NCBI RefSeq assembly: GCF_000292245.2
Contig: NZ_ALPT02000048.1
Coordinates: 1-32,679 of the forward strand
From: Alkalihalobacillus alcalophilus ATCC 27647 = CGMCC 1.3604
GTDB taxonomy: Bacteria; Bacillota; Bacilli; Bacillales; Bacillaceae_D
Reading direction: 5' to 3'
Length of the DNA: 32,679 bases
Positions 15,147-24,753 of this stretch are shown piece by piece. Within the stretch, counting starts at the first letter, position 1. Every line of letters begins with the position of its first letter. The notes beneath the pieces are model-generated. The model worked only from the letters and a program-made list of their open reading frames with translations, did no database searches and was not told where the DNA came from. A program made the position numbers and the translations under genes.

Positions 15147-15608
15147 ATTACTGATTTCGGGACATTTATTAAACAATTAAGAAAGGATAAGGGGTTGTCA
15201 TTAAAGGAAGTTGCAAAAAAAGGTGGTTTATCGCATCCTTATATTTCTCAAATTGAAAATGGGAAACGGAGCACACCAAAACCTGAAATAATAAATAAAT
15301 TATCAATAGGTTTGGATGTCGATTATATACAACTACTTGAAGCAGCGGGATATTTCCCAAAAATTAAGACCGCTGAAGAAATAATTCACGATGTCGAAAC
15401 AATGCGGGAGAAAAATAAAGGAAAATTGAAAAAAGCCACACCAGAGGATATTAAACGAATGCAGGATGAACAAGACAAGGCATTAGCAGGAATAGTATTT
15501 AATATTGAAGAACTGTTGTCCGATGGGTTTTATATTAAATACAAAGGTAAATTTCTTTCACCTGAACAAAAACAAAAAATTATTAAGTTTATGAATAACT
15601 TTTTATAA
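15147..15608 (+). CDS. XRE-family transcriptional regulator
   Basis: About 153 residues. The N-terminal HTH (about residues 2-60) reads FIKQLRKDKGLSLKEVAKK, GGLSHPYISQIENGKRSTP, then a typical LLEAAGYFPKI end. A helical linker rich in Lys and Glu and a C-terminal region (GIVFNIEELLSDG, then FLSPEQKQKIIKFMNNF) follow, probably for dimerisation. AGGAGGTG at 15132-15139 must be the ribosome site, so a GTG at 15138 cannot be the start. The first in-frame codon at the right distance is an ATT (15147, possibly 15144), a rare start. It is divergent from the nonsense-mutated repressor gene and shares an operator-like repeat region with it. It may regulate the surrounding element remnants. Confidence 0.8.
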   Translation: MTDFGTFIKQLRKDKGLSLKEVAKKGGLSHPYISQIENGKRSTPKPEIINKLSIGLDVDYIQLLEAAGYFPKIKTAEEIIHDVETMREKNKGKLKKATPEDIKRMQDEQDKALAGIVFNIEELLSDGFYIKYKGKFLSPEQKQKIIKFMNNFL

Positions 15609-15699
15609 GCATGTAGCTTAGGTAGTCAATCAAAAAATCATTGAATAAAACAAAAATCTATAAAACTATCTTTTTAATCTAGACTGGGGGAAGATAAAA

Positions 15700-15759
15700 T
15701 GCAACAACTATCACTAAAATTACCTTACCAAAGAACTTCAATTTCTATATTTATTTGCT
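15700..15759 (+). pseudogene. Possible truncated gene start
   Basis: GGGGGAAG followed by ATG at 15700 opens MQQLSLKLP, but the frame ends after about 19 codons where it runs into the opposite-strand remnant at 15725. It may be the 5' end of a gene cut by rearrangement. Weak evidence. Confidence 0.25.
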
Positions 15760-16200
15760 GAGCAAACTTTTGAACTGCCCTCTCTCTCATCTCTGTTGAA
15801 AAATTTGCGTAAAAATAGACACCGGGTTCTATTTCAACTGTTAAATTTGCTCCTGATGGCAGTACATTCTTCTCTGTTCCAAGTAAAGTACTTGCACTAG
15901 GTACAACTAAACACATGACAGACTCTTTATATCTATCATTTGAAAGATAATGGCTCACCATTTGGATATAACTTTTCTTTAAATTGGTTTCCTTGATTAT
16001 GAATTCTTGCCTTTCATTATGTTCTAATTGTGGCATCACCTCATCATGATCCGGTTGGAATAAATCAACATTTTCGACTTCCTCCAATATTTCTTGAACC
16101 GTATACCCATCATTATTTGCCCGTATTTTGCTTGTTTTATCAATATAACTGATATTTCCATTATTCCGGTTTTCTATAGTAAAACCCGCACGATCAAATT
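15725..16200 (-). pseudogene. C-terminal coding remnant of unknown family
   Basis: An open minus-strand frame of about 155 codons without its own start. It reads KVVKEFDRAGFTIENRNN, then IRANNDGYTVQEILEEVENV, and ends VQKFAQQINIEIEVLW. It joins the upstream WYL-regulator remnant by a one-base shift in an A5 run near 16210. I do not recognise a family. It may be an unusual C-terminus of the same regulator or a separate gene joined by deletion. Confidence 0.4.
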
Positions 16201-16721
16201 CCTTGACAACTTTTTGTTGTTACATCTCGGCTCTGTGTATGATACTTTACCTCAATTGTATTTGAATTTATGATCGCTTGAATGACAGGTGATAAAAAAT
16301 TATGTTGTTGTTCTTGAAAGGCAGGCGTCCCCATTTGAATGATGGAAACCATTTTCTGAAGCACATCTTGGAGGTCTTCCTTTTCTTTTTCATGAGTTTC
16401 CATTATCTTTTCATAAGCCGCTTAAAAATCAGGAGGAACTAAATGATTGATTGGATCCAGAACTTTAGGAAGCATCCCAAACACAACGGCCTCTTCGCCT
16501 GTCCAATCAAGAGGATACGTAGAAAAATTGCCAACAAATCGATTTCCTTTCCCGTACCCATCAATAACAATCGGCACACGAGCAACACTCAACATTTCCA
16601 AATCTCGATAAATCGTTCTTTCCGTCGTTTCACACCGTTCAGCCAGCTCCTTAGATTTAATCCCAGGGCTCGACTAAATTAAGTTAATAATACGGACAAG
16701 TCTAAGGAGGCGTTCTGACAT
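16194..16721 (-). pseudogene. YafY-like HTH/WYL-type transcriptional regulator, broken
   Basis: A start at 16721 (MSERLLRLVRIINLI) follows GGAAG. After a TAG the frame continues SSPGIKSKELAERCETTERT, IYRDLEMLSVARVPIVIDG, the classical HTH_11/DeoR start. A second stop (TAA) near 16422 follows LVPPDF, and the frame goes on as AAYEKIMETHEKEKEDLQDV and VIQAIINSNTIEVKYHTQSR, the start of a WYL domain. A frameshift near 16210 ends it. WYL regulators sense ligands or nucleic acids and often control defence or stress genes. Two nonsense codons plus a shift make this a real pseudogene. Confidence 0.7.
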
Positions 16722-17364
16722 GAAATCTTCCTTTCTGTTTTGAGGTGGATGAAGGTAACAGAATTCAAATTAATATTCCTATTGTCTAAATAACCAAACT
16801 TTTATCCCTAATTCTATTTTACCATGTTTAGGTGCCTCTTTTTAGGTGCCTTTCACTTTTCGAATTATGTCGAAAAAGCATCTTCAGAGTGAAGATGCTT
16901 TTCGTTGTTCATGATTTTAGTACTTATAAACAGTCGACAAATTCTAATTAATTTCGAGCGACACCAGGTTCTATTTCTTAGCTGTTAACCTTTTTTACTA
17001 GTAACTATTACTTATGGTACGGATCACCGTGAGTATTTGACAGGCTTATTCGACACCCTCTTTTTATATTTGTAAATTTTTTCTTTTTTAGACTATCATA
17101 GAAAGCTGACTTATAGTTGCATTACTCCTATTAAAGTGAATTTATTGGTTATTTATCAATCATAATATGTATACTTTTAACTGTGCTTTCTGCTTGTATC
17201 ATTCATTGATATAATATCTTCTTTTTAAAGGTATCTAGTTTCAGAAAAAAAGTTATTAAAAGTACATGTAGTAATTCATATTTTGTCAATTTGGATATAC
17301 TGCGAACAGTAACAGGTAACTTTTATTTACCATATTCTTTAATCATACTAAGACTGTAGATTAA
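16722..17364. other. Intergenic region with a terminator and a GGTGCC-type repeat
   Basis: No gene is visible. It contains GGTGCCTTTCAC (16845-16856), CGAATTATGTC (16861-16871) and the hairpin at 16874-16902. The rest, to the end of gajB, is AT-rich without recognisable features. Confidence 0.5.
16874..16902. terminator. Bidirectional terminator-like hairpin
   Basis: AAAAGCATCTTCA and TGAAGATGCTTTT form a perfect 13-base stem with a GAG loop, with T-rich flanks on both strands. Confidence 0.7.
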
Positions 17365-19191
17365 TTATACATGTAAAAGTTCTCCTGAGTTCTTCCAACC
17401 AAATTTATCTAATTTTATAATAGTATTTCTATCTTTTATTATACTTTCTGGGATTGCGATTGCCATTAAATGTGTAGGACGACTTAGTGCTACATATGCT
17501 AACTTTAACGATTTTACTGTTTCATTTTTTTCTACTGTATCTAATATCTCTTCAGGATTTTTGTAATTCCCTAATAAGTATTCAAATAACAAGTCAAACA
17601 TTAGGAGTTCATTATTACTGTCATAGTCTATAAACTTTGTGTTTAACACAAGCAATGTAGATCGGTGAGTTTCACCTTTTGCCGAATGAACAGTACCGAT
17701 ATAAAAATCCGATTTACTAGTTTCCTCTTCATCAACGTTCTTTAAACTCGAAAAGAAAACTTGTCTAAAATATTCAACTTGACCTTCTAAGTTAACTTTT
17801 GAAAATTCTTTTTTTTCACTATTCGATAAATTAATCAAAATATCTTCAAATAATTTAATAACAGTATTTAATTCAAGGTTTTTATTTGCTAATTTCAAAA
17901 TACATTTACTAATCAAAGTCCTGCAAGTTAAGTCCACCTCCAACATTTCAATTATACCCTTATAAGTAATTCCCATCTCTTTACAGATCATATCTACTAG
18001 AAAATGAAAGATGTTCTTTACTGGACTCTGGTTATTTCTTTGCATAGTAGACGGTTTGGTATAAATAGAAAAAAGACATGACAAATCATTGTGAAAAGGT
18101 GAGAGTATCGCATCTTTTTTTATTGACTTAGAGAACGAGTCAGATTCTAGCTCATAATATTTAATTAAATCTCTATATTTGCTTATTAAGTCATCTTCAT
18201 TTTTATATATTATATAATGAGGTTCGAATGAGTCTATAATATTTAAAGAAGTGAAAGTATCGTATCTTTCCACACATACATTTTTAATAATATTTGCTAT
18301 GCTCGTTCCAAACCTGGATGTCTCTGAAATTTCACGGTAATTTGTTTCTAATTGTTTTGTAGGTATCCAAGTATCTATATTACCATCAAAGATATTATAT
18401 AAGGCTTGATATGGATCACCAAATTTTTGAAATGATATTTCACTATCAGAGAACAGATAATTTAACATTTCAAATTGTAGATGACTAGTGTCTTGGGCCT
18501 CATCTAAAAGAACATAGCGAAAGCGATTTGACATTGCTTTTTTTAATTGTGGCCCATGCATATTTATATACCAGTTAGATAATTCTAAGCATTGTTGATT
18601 AGTTACAACGCCCCAACTAAATAAGGTTCTAACACTTTCATTTAAGGCATTTCTATATGAAGGTTTTGCATCACTGATAATTTCGTAAGATAAATTATCA
18701 GTGAATAAAATTTGTGGATTACATTTTTTCACATTCGGATTATTCACCAAATACCAATCAGGTTTACGGTCATCAAAAAGTTTTTCAAACTTATCTTGAT
18801 ATTCTTCATCATCTACTACATTAAACGTCTTTTCTCCTATAATTATATGAAAAGCTTTTTTTGCAAAGAAGCTGTTAAAAAACTCTTGAATTGTTCCTAT
18901 AAAATTGGGATATTCAATATCGTTTATACCTAGCTTCTTTAAACCTGTTCTTATCTCATCTACTGCAACATTTGTATGTGTAATAAGACATGTACCTTTA
19001 TCACTCTGGGCTGTATCATTTAAAAGTAGTCCACACTTTGCAGTTAGAACCGTTGTCTTACCGGATCCTGGACCTGCCACTATATCAATTGATCCCTCTG
19101 CACTTATTACTTCTTTTTGTTGATCAAAAAAATCACATCCTGATGGCAATATCTTCGGGGTAATAATCTTGAGATTCTCTAAGATGTTCAT
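17365..19191 (-). CDS. gajB: UvrD-like helicase of a Gabija-type system (GajB)
   Basis: About 608 residues with superfamily 1 helicase motifs: Walker A in IVAGPGSGKTTVL (about 38-50), Ia in CLITHTNVAVDEI, II in YVLLDEAQDTSH, III in FGDPYQALYN, V in IGTVHSAKGETHRS and VI in LAYVALSRPTH. In Gabija, GajB senses nucleic acid ends released during phage attack and stimulates GajA. The ATG at 19191 overlaps the gajA stop (TGATG), with GGAGGAGGT upstream, so translation is coupled. The reference GajB (B. cereus VD045) has about 494 residues; this one is longer, mostly between motifs IV and V. A class 2 OLD plus UvrD pair other than classical Gabija is the alternative. Confidence 0.85.
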   Translation of the reverse strand: MNILENLKIITPKILPSGCDFFDQQKEVISAEGSIDIVAGPGSGKTTVLTAKCGLLLNDTAQSDKGTCLITHTNVAVDEIRTGLKKLGINDIEYPNFIGTIQEFFNSFFAKKAFHIIIGEKTFNVVDDEEYQDKFEKLFDDRKPDWYLVNNPNVKKCNPQILFTDNLSYEIISDAKPSYRNALNESVRTLFSWGVVTNQQCLELSNWYINMHGPQLKKAMSNRFRYVLLDEAQDTSHLQFEMLNYLFSDSEISFQKFGDPYQALYNIFDGNIDTWIPTKQLETNYREISETSRFGTSIANIIKNVCVERYDTFTSLNIIDSFEPHYIIYKNEDDLISKYRDLIKYYELESDSFSKSIKKDAILSPFHNDLSCLFSIYTKPSTMQRNNQSPVKNIFHFLVDMICKEMGITYKGIIEMLEVDLTCRTLISKCILKLANKNLELNTVIKLFEDILINLSNSEKKEFSKVNLEGQVEYFRQVFFSSLKNVDEEETSKSDFYIGTVHSAKGETHRSTLLVLNTKFIDYDSNNELLMFDLLFEYLLGNYKNPEEILDTVEKNETVKSLKLAYVALSRPTHLMAIAIPESIIKDRNTIIKLDKFGWKNSGELLHV

Positions 19192-21293
19192 CACTTTACC
19201 TCCTCCAATACGTTAGGAATAGTCGAAGAATGAACAATTGCTCTCACTATATAATTTAGTTTATCATCCTTGAATATTTGCTCTTTCATCTCCATTTGTA
19301 TTTCGGGATCATCTGCTACCGCATTTAACTTTATTGCAAGACATTGTGCAACCTCTGCTTTAGAGACTAATTTGTCATTGATTGGCTTAAAAACTTGATA
19401 AGCTAACTTTGGATCCTTTGGGGTTTTAATTAGTTTTTCTTTAAGTGTCTTAAAGACCTCATTTTTCTTTCCTTCAAATGGCTTTTTATATCTCACTTCT
19501 TGAATTGACTCTAATAATAAAGGAGCTAAACAACTCAAGGCAAGGCTATATTCTAACGTCCAATCTGGCGAAATACAGACCTCTAAGTTCGCATCATAAT
19601 TTGAATATTTATCCATTAAACTAGTTTCTTTTTGTAATCCTGAAGAAATAATATATTGTTCAGATATGCTTTTTTTGACCCTCTTCTCTATTTCTGGTCT
19701 ATTACCTTCTGTAAGCGTAATTCCAAAATCAGAAGATAATTTATTTAGCGTAGAGTACTCAATTCCTATATGCTCAGGGATTACTTCATCGTATTGTTCA
19801 TCACATAAATTCAGTACATCAGTTAATTGTGAGTGATCAACTATAGAATACACAGCTTTAGTTTTGCCCTCAATATTGTAGTAAACCATTGGCTTGACAT
19901 CTATATCTGTGATAATTGAAATTGGAGTTTTTATAGCTGGTCTATCTAGAGGTTCCTTCCACAAATCTGATCTAGAAAACAGTTTAATATACCTTTCAAA
20001 TGAAGTCCCGTTTACATTTACTAATGACACTCCGCTTTTGTGAAGGGGGTAACCTAATAAATTTGCAAGTGCAGGTAATAAAAGCATCTCCGAGTCGCCT
20101 TCCACAAAAATAATACCCTTCGCAAAAAACAAATTACTTTTTGTTGAATCAAGAAACCTTTGTAAAAAAGCATAATCTTCATGTTCTAATTTAGTGTATT
20201 CCTCTCTTAGAGGATAAGCTACTCTATTATGCATAAAAATTATACTTCTAGGATCTATTGATGCTACTAAGTTTGTACTATGTGAAGTAAGTATGTACTG
20301 ATTTCTTTTCTTGCTCCTTCCTAATTCTTCTTCTAAATATTTTATTAGTCTTATCTGAGCTTGAGTGTGTAAGTGAGCTTCTATTTCCTCTATTAATGTA
20401 ATTTGTGGACCAATTACATTTTCTTCTGAGTTATTTTTCAACAATAGTAATTCAGTTGCAATAAATAATAGATTTAAATTACCTAATCCTAAGTTTATAT
20501 CTTCAGTATCAAGACTCAGCCTCTTAAGAATAGAAGTTAAATCAGTCTGAGATACGGAAAACTTAGACCTAGACTTACTTTGATCGTTAACATCGTGAAA
20601 GTCACTTAAAAGTAACTCTAAATCTCTTACCAACGATCGTCCATCTTTATATTCCTCTTGGAAAAAATCCTCAACTTTCTTATTAGCTTCTTGTATGGTA
20701 GTAACTAATGAATGCTCTACATCATTAGATTCCTTAAATGCTGGATGTGCTTTTAATATGTGAGCAAGTCTGGAACGAAATCCTGGCTTTAATTCATTGC
20801 TTGCATCCCTTAAAGGCTTCAGATACGTAGTTTTCAAGAACTCTTTTGCTTGACTTCTTAATCTACTTTCATAAATCTTTTCCCCTGCCTGTACTTTTCT
20901 TTCAATATACTCTTGTCCATTTTCATTTATCTTTTTTTCCACCCTCAGAGAGACTCTCAATTCATATTCATCTTCATTATTAAATGATAACCATTCCAAA
21001 AATGCTCCCGCTTCTTTGTCTGTTAAATCCGAAAAGGTTCCTTCAATATAAAAAGAATCACTATGTGTCCCTATTGATTCTCTATAAAAGTCTTCAAGTT
21101 TTATTTTTTCAATGTCGTCACTAATACTACCCAATAAGTACCTTATAGCATCTATAATAGCAGTTTTACCTGAATCATTCTCTCCCACCAATATATTAAA
21201 GTTTGGATTAAACTCAACAGTTATAGCAGGTTCACTTTTATTTACTGTTCCAAATTGCCTAAAATTAGATAAGCTTACACTCTTTAGATACAT
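19191..21293 (-). CDS. gajA: OLD-family ATPase/TOPRIM nuclease of a Gabija-type system (GajA)
   Basis: This 700-residue protein begins MYLKSVSLSNFRQFG, as in OLD/RecF ATPases. Walker A is VGENDSGKTAII (about 36-47) and the Walker B region is TLIEEIEAHLHTQAQ, with Ile where Pro is usual (EEPEAHLH). The switch His lies in YILTSHSTNLV. The C-terminal TOPRIM nuclease starts with IIFVEGDSEMLLLPALA (metal-binding Glu) and has ISIITDIDVKP (DxD). GajA nicks DNA sequence-specifically when nucleotides are depleted by phage. GTGAGG precedes the start at 21293. It overlaps gajB. The reference GajA has about 578 residues, so this form has an enlarged C-terminal half. Confidence 0.87.
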   Translation of the reverse strand: MYLKSVSLSNFRQFGTVNKSEPAITVEFNPNFNILVGENDSGKTAIIDAIRYLLGSISDDIEKIKLEDFYRESIGTHSDSFYIEGTFSDLTDKEAGAFLEWLSFNNEDEYELRVSLRVEKKINENGQEYIERKVQAGEKIYESRLRSQAKEFLKTTYLKPLRDASNELKPGFRSRLAHILKAHPAFKESNDVEHSLVTTIQEANKKVEDFFQEEYKDGRSLVRDLELLLSDFHDVNDQSKSRSKFSVSQTDLTSILKRLSLDTEDINLGLGNLNLLFIATELLLLKNNSEENVIGPQITLIEEIEAHLHTQAQIRLIKYLEEELGRSKKRNQYILTSHSTNLVASIDPRSIIFMHNRVAYPLREEYTKLEHEDYAFLQRFLDSTKSNLFFAKGIIFVEGDSEMLLLPALANLLGYPLHKSGVSLVNVNGTSFERYIKLFSRSDLWKEPLDRPAIKTPISIITDIDVKPMVYYNIEGKTKAVYSIVDHSQLTDVLNLCDEQYDEVIPEHIGIEYSTLNKLSSDFGITLTEGNRPEIEKRVKKSISEQYIISSGLQKETSLMDKYSNYDANLEVCISPDWTLEYSLALSCLAPLLLESIQEVRYKKPFEGKKNEVFKTLKEKLIKTPKDPKLAYQVFKPINDKLVSKAEVAQCLAIKLNAVADDPEIQMEMKEQIFKDDKLNYIVRAIVHSSTIPNVLEEVK

Positions 21294-22324
21294 TAAATTG
21301 ACCTCACTTTCAATGATTAAAAAAACATTGTTATAGTTAAGTATTTATGTACATAATACATTTCTCTAGAAACGCATAATTCACGACTGAATATTCCGTT
21401 TTTTAGAATTAAAATCAAAAAAGAAAACTTAAAATGGCTCCACCCATTTAGAAAATATATTACTGTAAAACTTAATCTACAAAGACTTCTCTTCATTATA
21501 GGGAATCGATATACTTTAACTCCTCCAAAGCACCAACAAATACATCGCCATACTGACTGACAACACCCATTTCATTCAATTGCGTTAAGACCTATTTAAT
21601 CGTGATATATCATCGTTGATGACTTATCTAATAATTGGGCGGATACATATTTGTAAATAATCAACCCTCTTATTTTTTTCTGAGTAGCATATTACTTACT
21701 TCATAAAATATTTGCAGTACAACCTTACATATAAAACACCAATATTTCAATTGCCAAGTTTTAACTTTATTTAATGTTTTAACACTTCAAAGATGGTGAC
21801 CTTTATAACTAGTCTGCTCCCACAAGTATGTACCAGTTGGATAATATTACGGAATTTATTAGGACTATAATATCATATTTATCTCACTCTTCTATAGAAA
21901 TTTATTAATTTTTAAGGGAATTCCAGAATAAAATATATTTAAAATACCATTAAGAGGCAATTGTTTATCAAATAGACTTCATGATAAAGTTTGTATAAAT
22001 GATTTGGAGTATGTAATGCCTAGGTCGTATAACTTGACTAAAAATGCATAAAGTAATGAAGAAACTTAGACGACCGCACTTGATAGAGATTCATTAAGGA
22101 AATTTGCAGATGAATTTATAAAGTTATTTATTAAGAACTAGAACACCTATCTTTAATTCAGTAAAGGGTACTAGAGTAATGAAGACGATAATGTGGTGAA
22201 AATATAATAAAACAGTATTATCAAGCATTGCAACTAACTTTTATGAGATAATTATTTATACAAATGAATCAGAAAAATATATATTATGAGAGAATTAATT
22301 TATAGACAGTTCAGGGGGGAACTA
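21294..22324. other. Long AT-rich region with coding remnants
   Basis: No intact gene in about 1 kb. It must hold the gajA promoter near 21310-21360. A decayed HTH fragment lies at 21496-21660. Near 22078-22141 a short plus-strand frame (LDRDSLRKFADEFIKLFIKN) may be a gene tail. The rest shows nothing I can name. Confidence 0.45.
21496..21660 (-). pseudogene. Decayed HTH-like gene fragment
   Basis: Minus-strand pieces SAQLLDKSSTMIYH and, after a frameshift and a TAG, VLTQLNEMGVVSQYG, VFVGALEELKYIDSL join to a winged-helix-like C-terminus. No start or N-terminus is left. The family is not identified. Confidence 0.3.
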
Positions 22325-23353
22325 ATGGGAAAAGTTAAAAATCAACACTATGTACCTAGGTCGTACTTAAAGCACTTTTCAAATGAAAAAGGTCAGTTAT
22401 GGGTTTACGATAAAGAAACGGATGCTGTTTTCCCCAGTAATATTACTAATGTTGCATCGCAAAGGTATTTTTATGATATTTCTTTTGACGAGATATTTAA
22501 AGTTATACCCGAAGATGAGAAGAAAAAGCTCGAAGAAGAGCTATCAAAATTGGGTATCGATACTAAACAAGATGGCTATAAAACGATTGAACAAGGAATT
22601 GAGGATTTTTTTTCAACGGAAATTGAAGGTCCTTATAAGAGTTTATTAGAAAATATTAGAAGCCGGTATGTATTAAATCCAGACCCGTTATTTTCGGAAG
22701 CACTAACTTTAGAAGAACGTCATCCTCTATCACTACTTATTGCATATCAAATTGTTAGATCCAAAGAATTCCGTAAAAGCCTAATTGAAACCCAAAACGG
22801 GGTAATGCAAGCATTGGTTGATAGACTCGCAAAAACCCATGATAAAGACTATGAATATGGGAGTATGACCGTAAAAAGAGAGCATGAAATTCCTAGTGTT
22901 GAACATGCTCAGTTTATTTTAGGGGATTTTCCAATCATATTAGCGCAGTCTTTGGTTAACCATTGTTGGATAGTAGGGGTAAATCAAACCACGATGCCAT
23001 TTTATACATCAGACAATCCTGTAATTAAAGTTGCTCATAAACGTCATCCAATAATGTCATACGAAGGATACAATTCTGAAGGAATTGAAATAGCGCTACC
23101 TATTTCACAAAAGCATATTTTAATCATGTATGAACGAACCTATCATAAGGATTATTTGGAGCTGGATAATTTCTTTGTTCCAATAAAAGATGTTCAAAAT
23201 GTTATATATTATAACGCCTTACAAGTTTATCAATCCAACCGCCAAATATACTGTCATGATAAAAAATTTCATTTAATACGTAAAATGAAGAGAGAGTATG
23301 GTTCCTTAAAAAGAGCACCCAAAAAAATAAAAGTTAATGTGCGTGATTTCTAA
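22325..23353 (+). CDS. DUF4238 domain-containing protein
   Basis: About 342 residues from the ATG at 22325, chosen because GGGGGGAA lies 4 bases upstream; an earlier in-frame ATG has no site. The N-terminal KNQHYVPRSYLKHFSNEKG and the following LWVYDKET are diagnostic of DUF4238. A central helical region and the conserved TMPFYTSDNPVIK and IALPISQKHILIMYER segments follow. The function of the family is not established. It stands alone on the plus strand, next to the Gabija-type genes on the other strand, and ends at a terminator at 23443-23476. Intact and of usual length. Confidence 0.8.
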   Translation: MGKVKNQHYVPRSYLKHFSNEKGQLWVYDKETDAVFPSNITNVASQRYFYDISFDEIFKVIPEDEKKKLEEELSKLGIDTKQDGYKTIEQGIEDFFSTEIEGPYKSLLENIRSRYVLNPDPLFSEALTLEERHPLSLLIAYQIVRSKEFRKSLIETQNGVMQALVDRLAKTHDKDYEYGSMTVKREHEIPSVEHAQFILGDFPIILAQSLVNHCWIVGVNQTTMPFYTSDNPVIKVAHKRHPIMSYEGYNSEGIEIALPISQKHILIMYERTYHKDYLELDNFFVPIKDVQNVIYYNALQVYQSNRQIYCHDKKFHLIRKMKREYGSLKRAPKKIKVNVRDF

Positions 23354-23442
23354 AGGCTGTGATTAAAAAATAAGTGATAAAATGGTACGGAATAATATCC
23401 TCAAAATATATCACTCATTCAAACGTAATTACTTCAACCCCA

Positions 23443-23476
23443 GGGGCTTTCCTTTAATAAAGAGGAAGCCTTTTTT
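23443..23476 (+). terminator. Terminator of the DUF4238 gene
   Basis: GGCTTTCCTTT pairs with AAGAGGAAGCC (one bulged T, one wobble) and is followed by TTTTTTC. Confidence 0.65.
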
Positions 23477-23518
23477 CTTTTAGGTACTAACGGACGGGGC
23501 AGGTTAGTGCATGAAACT

Positions 23519-24190
23519 TTATAGGACATTAATTCGTTTGTTAACTTCAATCGTAATGAACTCTGGCAAATAATTGGGAGTACATCCTTTTGATACCATT
23601 TCATCTTTATAAAGACCCGTTTTCTCACCAAGTTTAATACAACGTGCTCGATACTTTTCATCATAAACGCCTATCCAGCCTGCGATGAAATTCATAGCCC
23701 ATTGGACTTCCGGTTCTTCCTGCGTCATATTAGCTTCAATTGCAGATAGTAAGTCTGCGGTGTTATCAGGCGGTGTCTGTCCAGTCCATCTCAATCGCCC
23801 TTGAAAATACCAGAAAGCTCGCCTTTGAAGAGCAGAAGGACTATTTTCCCATAACCCCATCAATGCAATGTTCTTCTTGTCTTTGGTGAGCTGATTAGCC
23901 ATTAGCCAATCCATTAAGTTATTTCGCTCATCAAATGTGTGAGTCTGCATATCCTTATCAAGCTTATTTAGTATATCTTGTGAAAGAAGTTTTTTGTCCA
24001 TAATTAAGATGGCCAATAGTCTGGGCAAAAACTCTCCGGTTGACCAAAGTTCCATAGCGAGTTCGTGATCTTTTTTAATGTCCTTCGCGATTTTTCGTAA
24101 GTCGCCTAGCTTAGTTTTACTATTGATCTGAAGTAGAATGGTTTCTGCTTTTGATGAGCGTTTTATATCGGTGCTTTTATTTTTATTCAT
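23519..24190 (-). CDS. DNA alkylation repair protein (AlkD/AlkC-like, HEAT-like repeats)
   Basis: About 223 residues, start at 24190 with AGGAG 9 bases upstream. The helical-repeat pattern of the DNA alkylation repair family is clear: KLGDLRKIAKDIKKDHELA, LWSTGEFLPRLLAILIMDKK, DERNNLMDWLMANQL, then LWENSPSALQRRAFWYFQGR and VQWAMNFIAGWIGVYDEKYR. These glycosylases remove N3- and N7-alkylpurines without base flipping. It is convergent with the DUF4238 gene and shares its 3' region. It is likely a general repair gene rather than part of the defence system. Confidence 0.85.
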   Translation of the reverse strand: MNKNKSTDIKRSSKAETILLQINSKTKLGDLRKIAKDIKKDHELAMELWSTGEFLPRLLAILIMDKKLLSQDILNKLDKDMQTHTFDERNNLMDWLMANQLTKDKKNIALMGLWENSPSALQRRAFWYFQGRLRWTGQTPPDNTADLLSAIEANMTQEEPEVQWAMNFIAGWIGVYDEKYRARCIKLGEKTGLYKDEMVSKGCTPNYLPEFITIEVNKRINVL

Positions 24191-24308
24191 TTGACACAAC
24201 TCCTTATTAAAGCACTGTTTCATAATATGTCATTAGCGGGATATATCTATAACTAAATTTCTTTATAAGTCTTATTACATACAATTGTACCATAACAATT
24301 AGTTAAAC

Positions 24309-24545
24309 TCAGATAATCCCTTGAAACCTCAACACAAGCTCTGCAATAATCGCAGAACCAATTAACGTCCCGAGCAGCACACATAAAGATACAACCATTG
24401 CTCTCCAGCCCTATCGAGACAAAATCGGTCCAAGAACGTCCGATTGCAATCCCCGCATAGGCCAAGATCGGTGTCGCGATTGCTAGCAGATTGATATTAC
24501 TTGTGACAGCAATGACACTTTCGCCCCCATGGAGTTCTTTTGCAT
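24309..24545 (-). pseudogene. C-terminal fragment of a membrane transport protein, frameshifted
   Basis: On the minus strand the frame reads ELHGGESVIAVTSNINLLA, IATPILAYAGIAIGRSW, then, after one extra G in a GGG run near 24420, GWRAMVVSLCVLLGTL and IGSAIIAELVLRFQGII, ending at 24309. Three hydrophobic segments mark the tail of an integral membrane protein. The N-terminal part is missing and I cannot name the family. An apparent 70-residue open frame here is only one half of the shifted gene. Confidence 0.5.
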
Positions 24546-24753
24546 AGCTTCAACATGATATTTCTTCCCTCTGAAATCAATATCAAATAAATTGCCATAA
24601 GGGGATATACAACTGCTACTTAGGTCGACAAAAATTCATTCTACAAAAATGATTATGATATAATAGCTACAACTTTTTGATTTATTTTTTTACCCGCAAA
24701 AACGATGTTAAGCGATACGAAATGTAATTTTAAGCTAAGTAAGGAGAGCTATT

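Noticed and set aside
16443..16682. 79-codon plus-strand frame
   Set aside because: Antisense to the HTH of the broken WYL regulator, whose sequence is clearly recognisable on the minus strand.
23434..23664. 76-codon minus-strand frame
   Set aside because: Overlaps the repair gene in another frame and the DUF4238 terminator.
24253..24465. 70-codon Cys-rich minus-strand protein
   Set aside because: Its first part is the membrane-protein remnant; the Cys-rich part is the wrong frame after one extra G, so the 'Cys-rich peptide' is an artefact.
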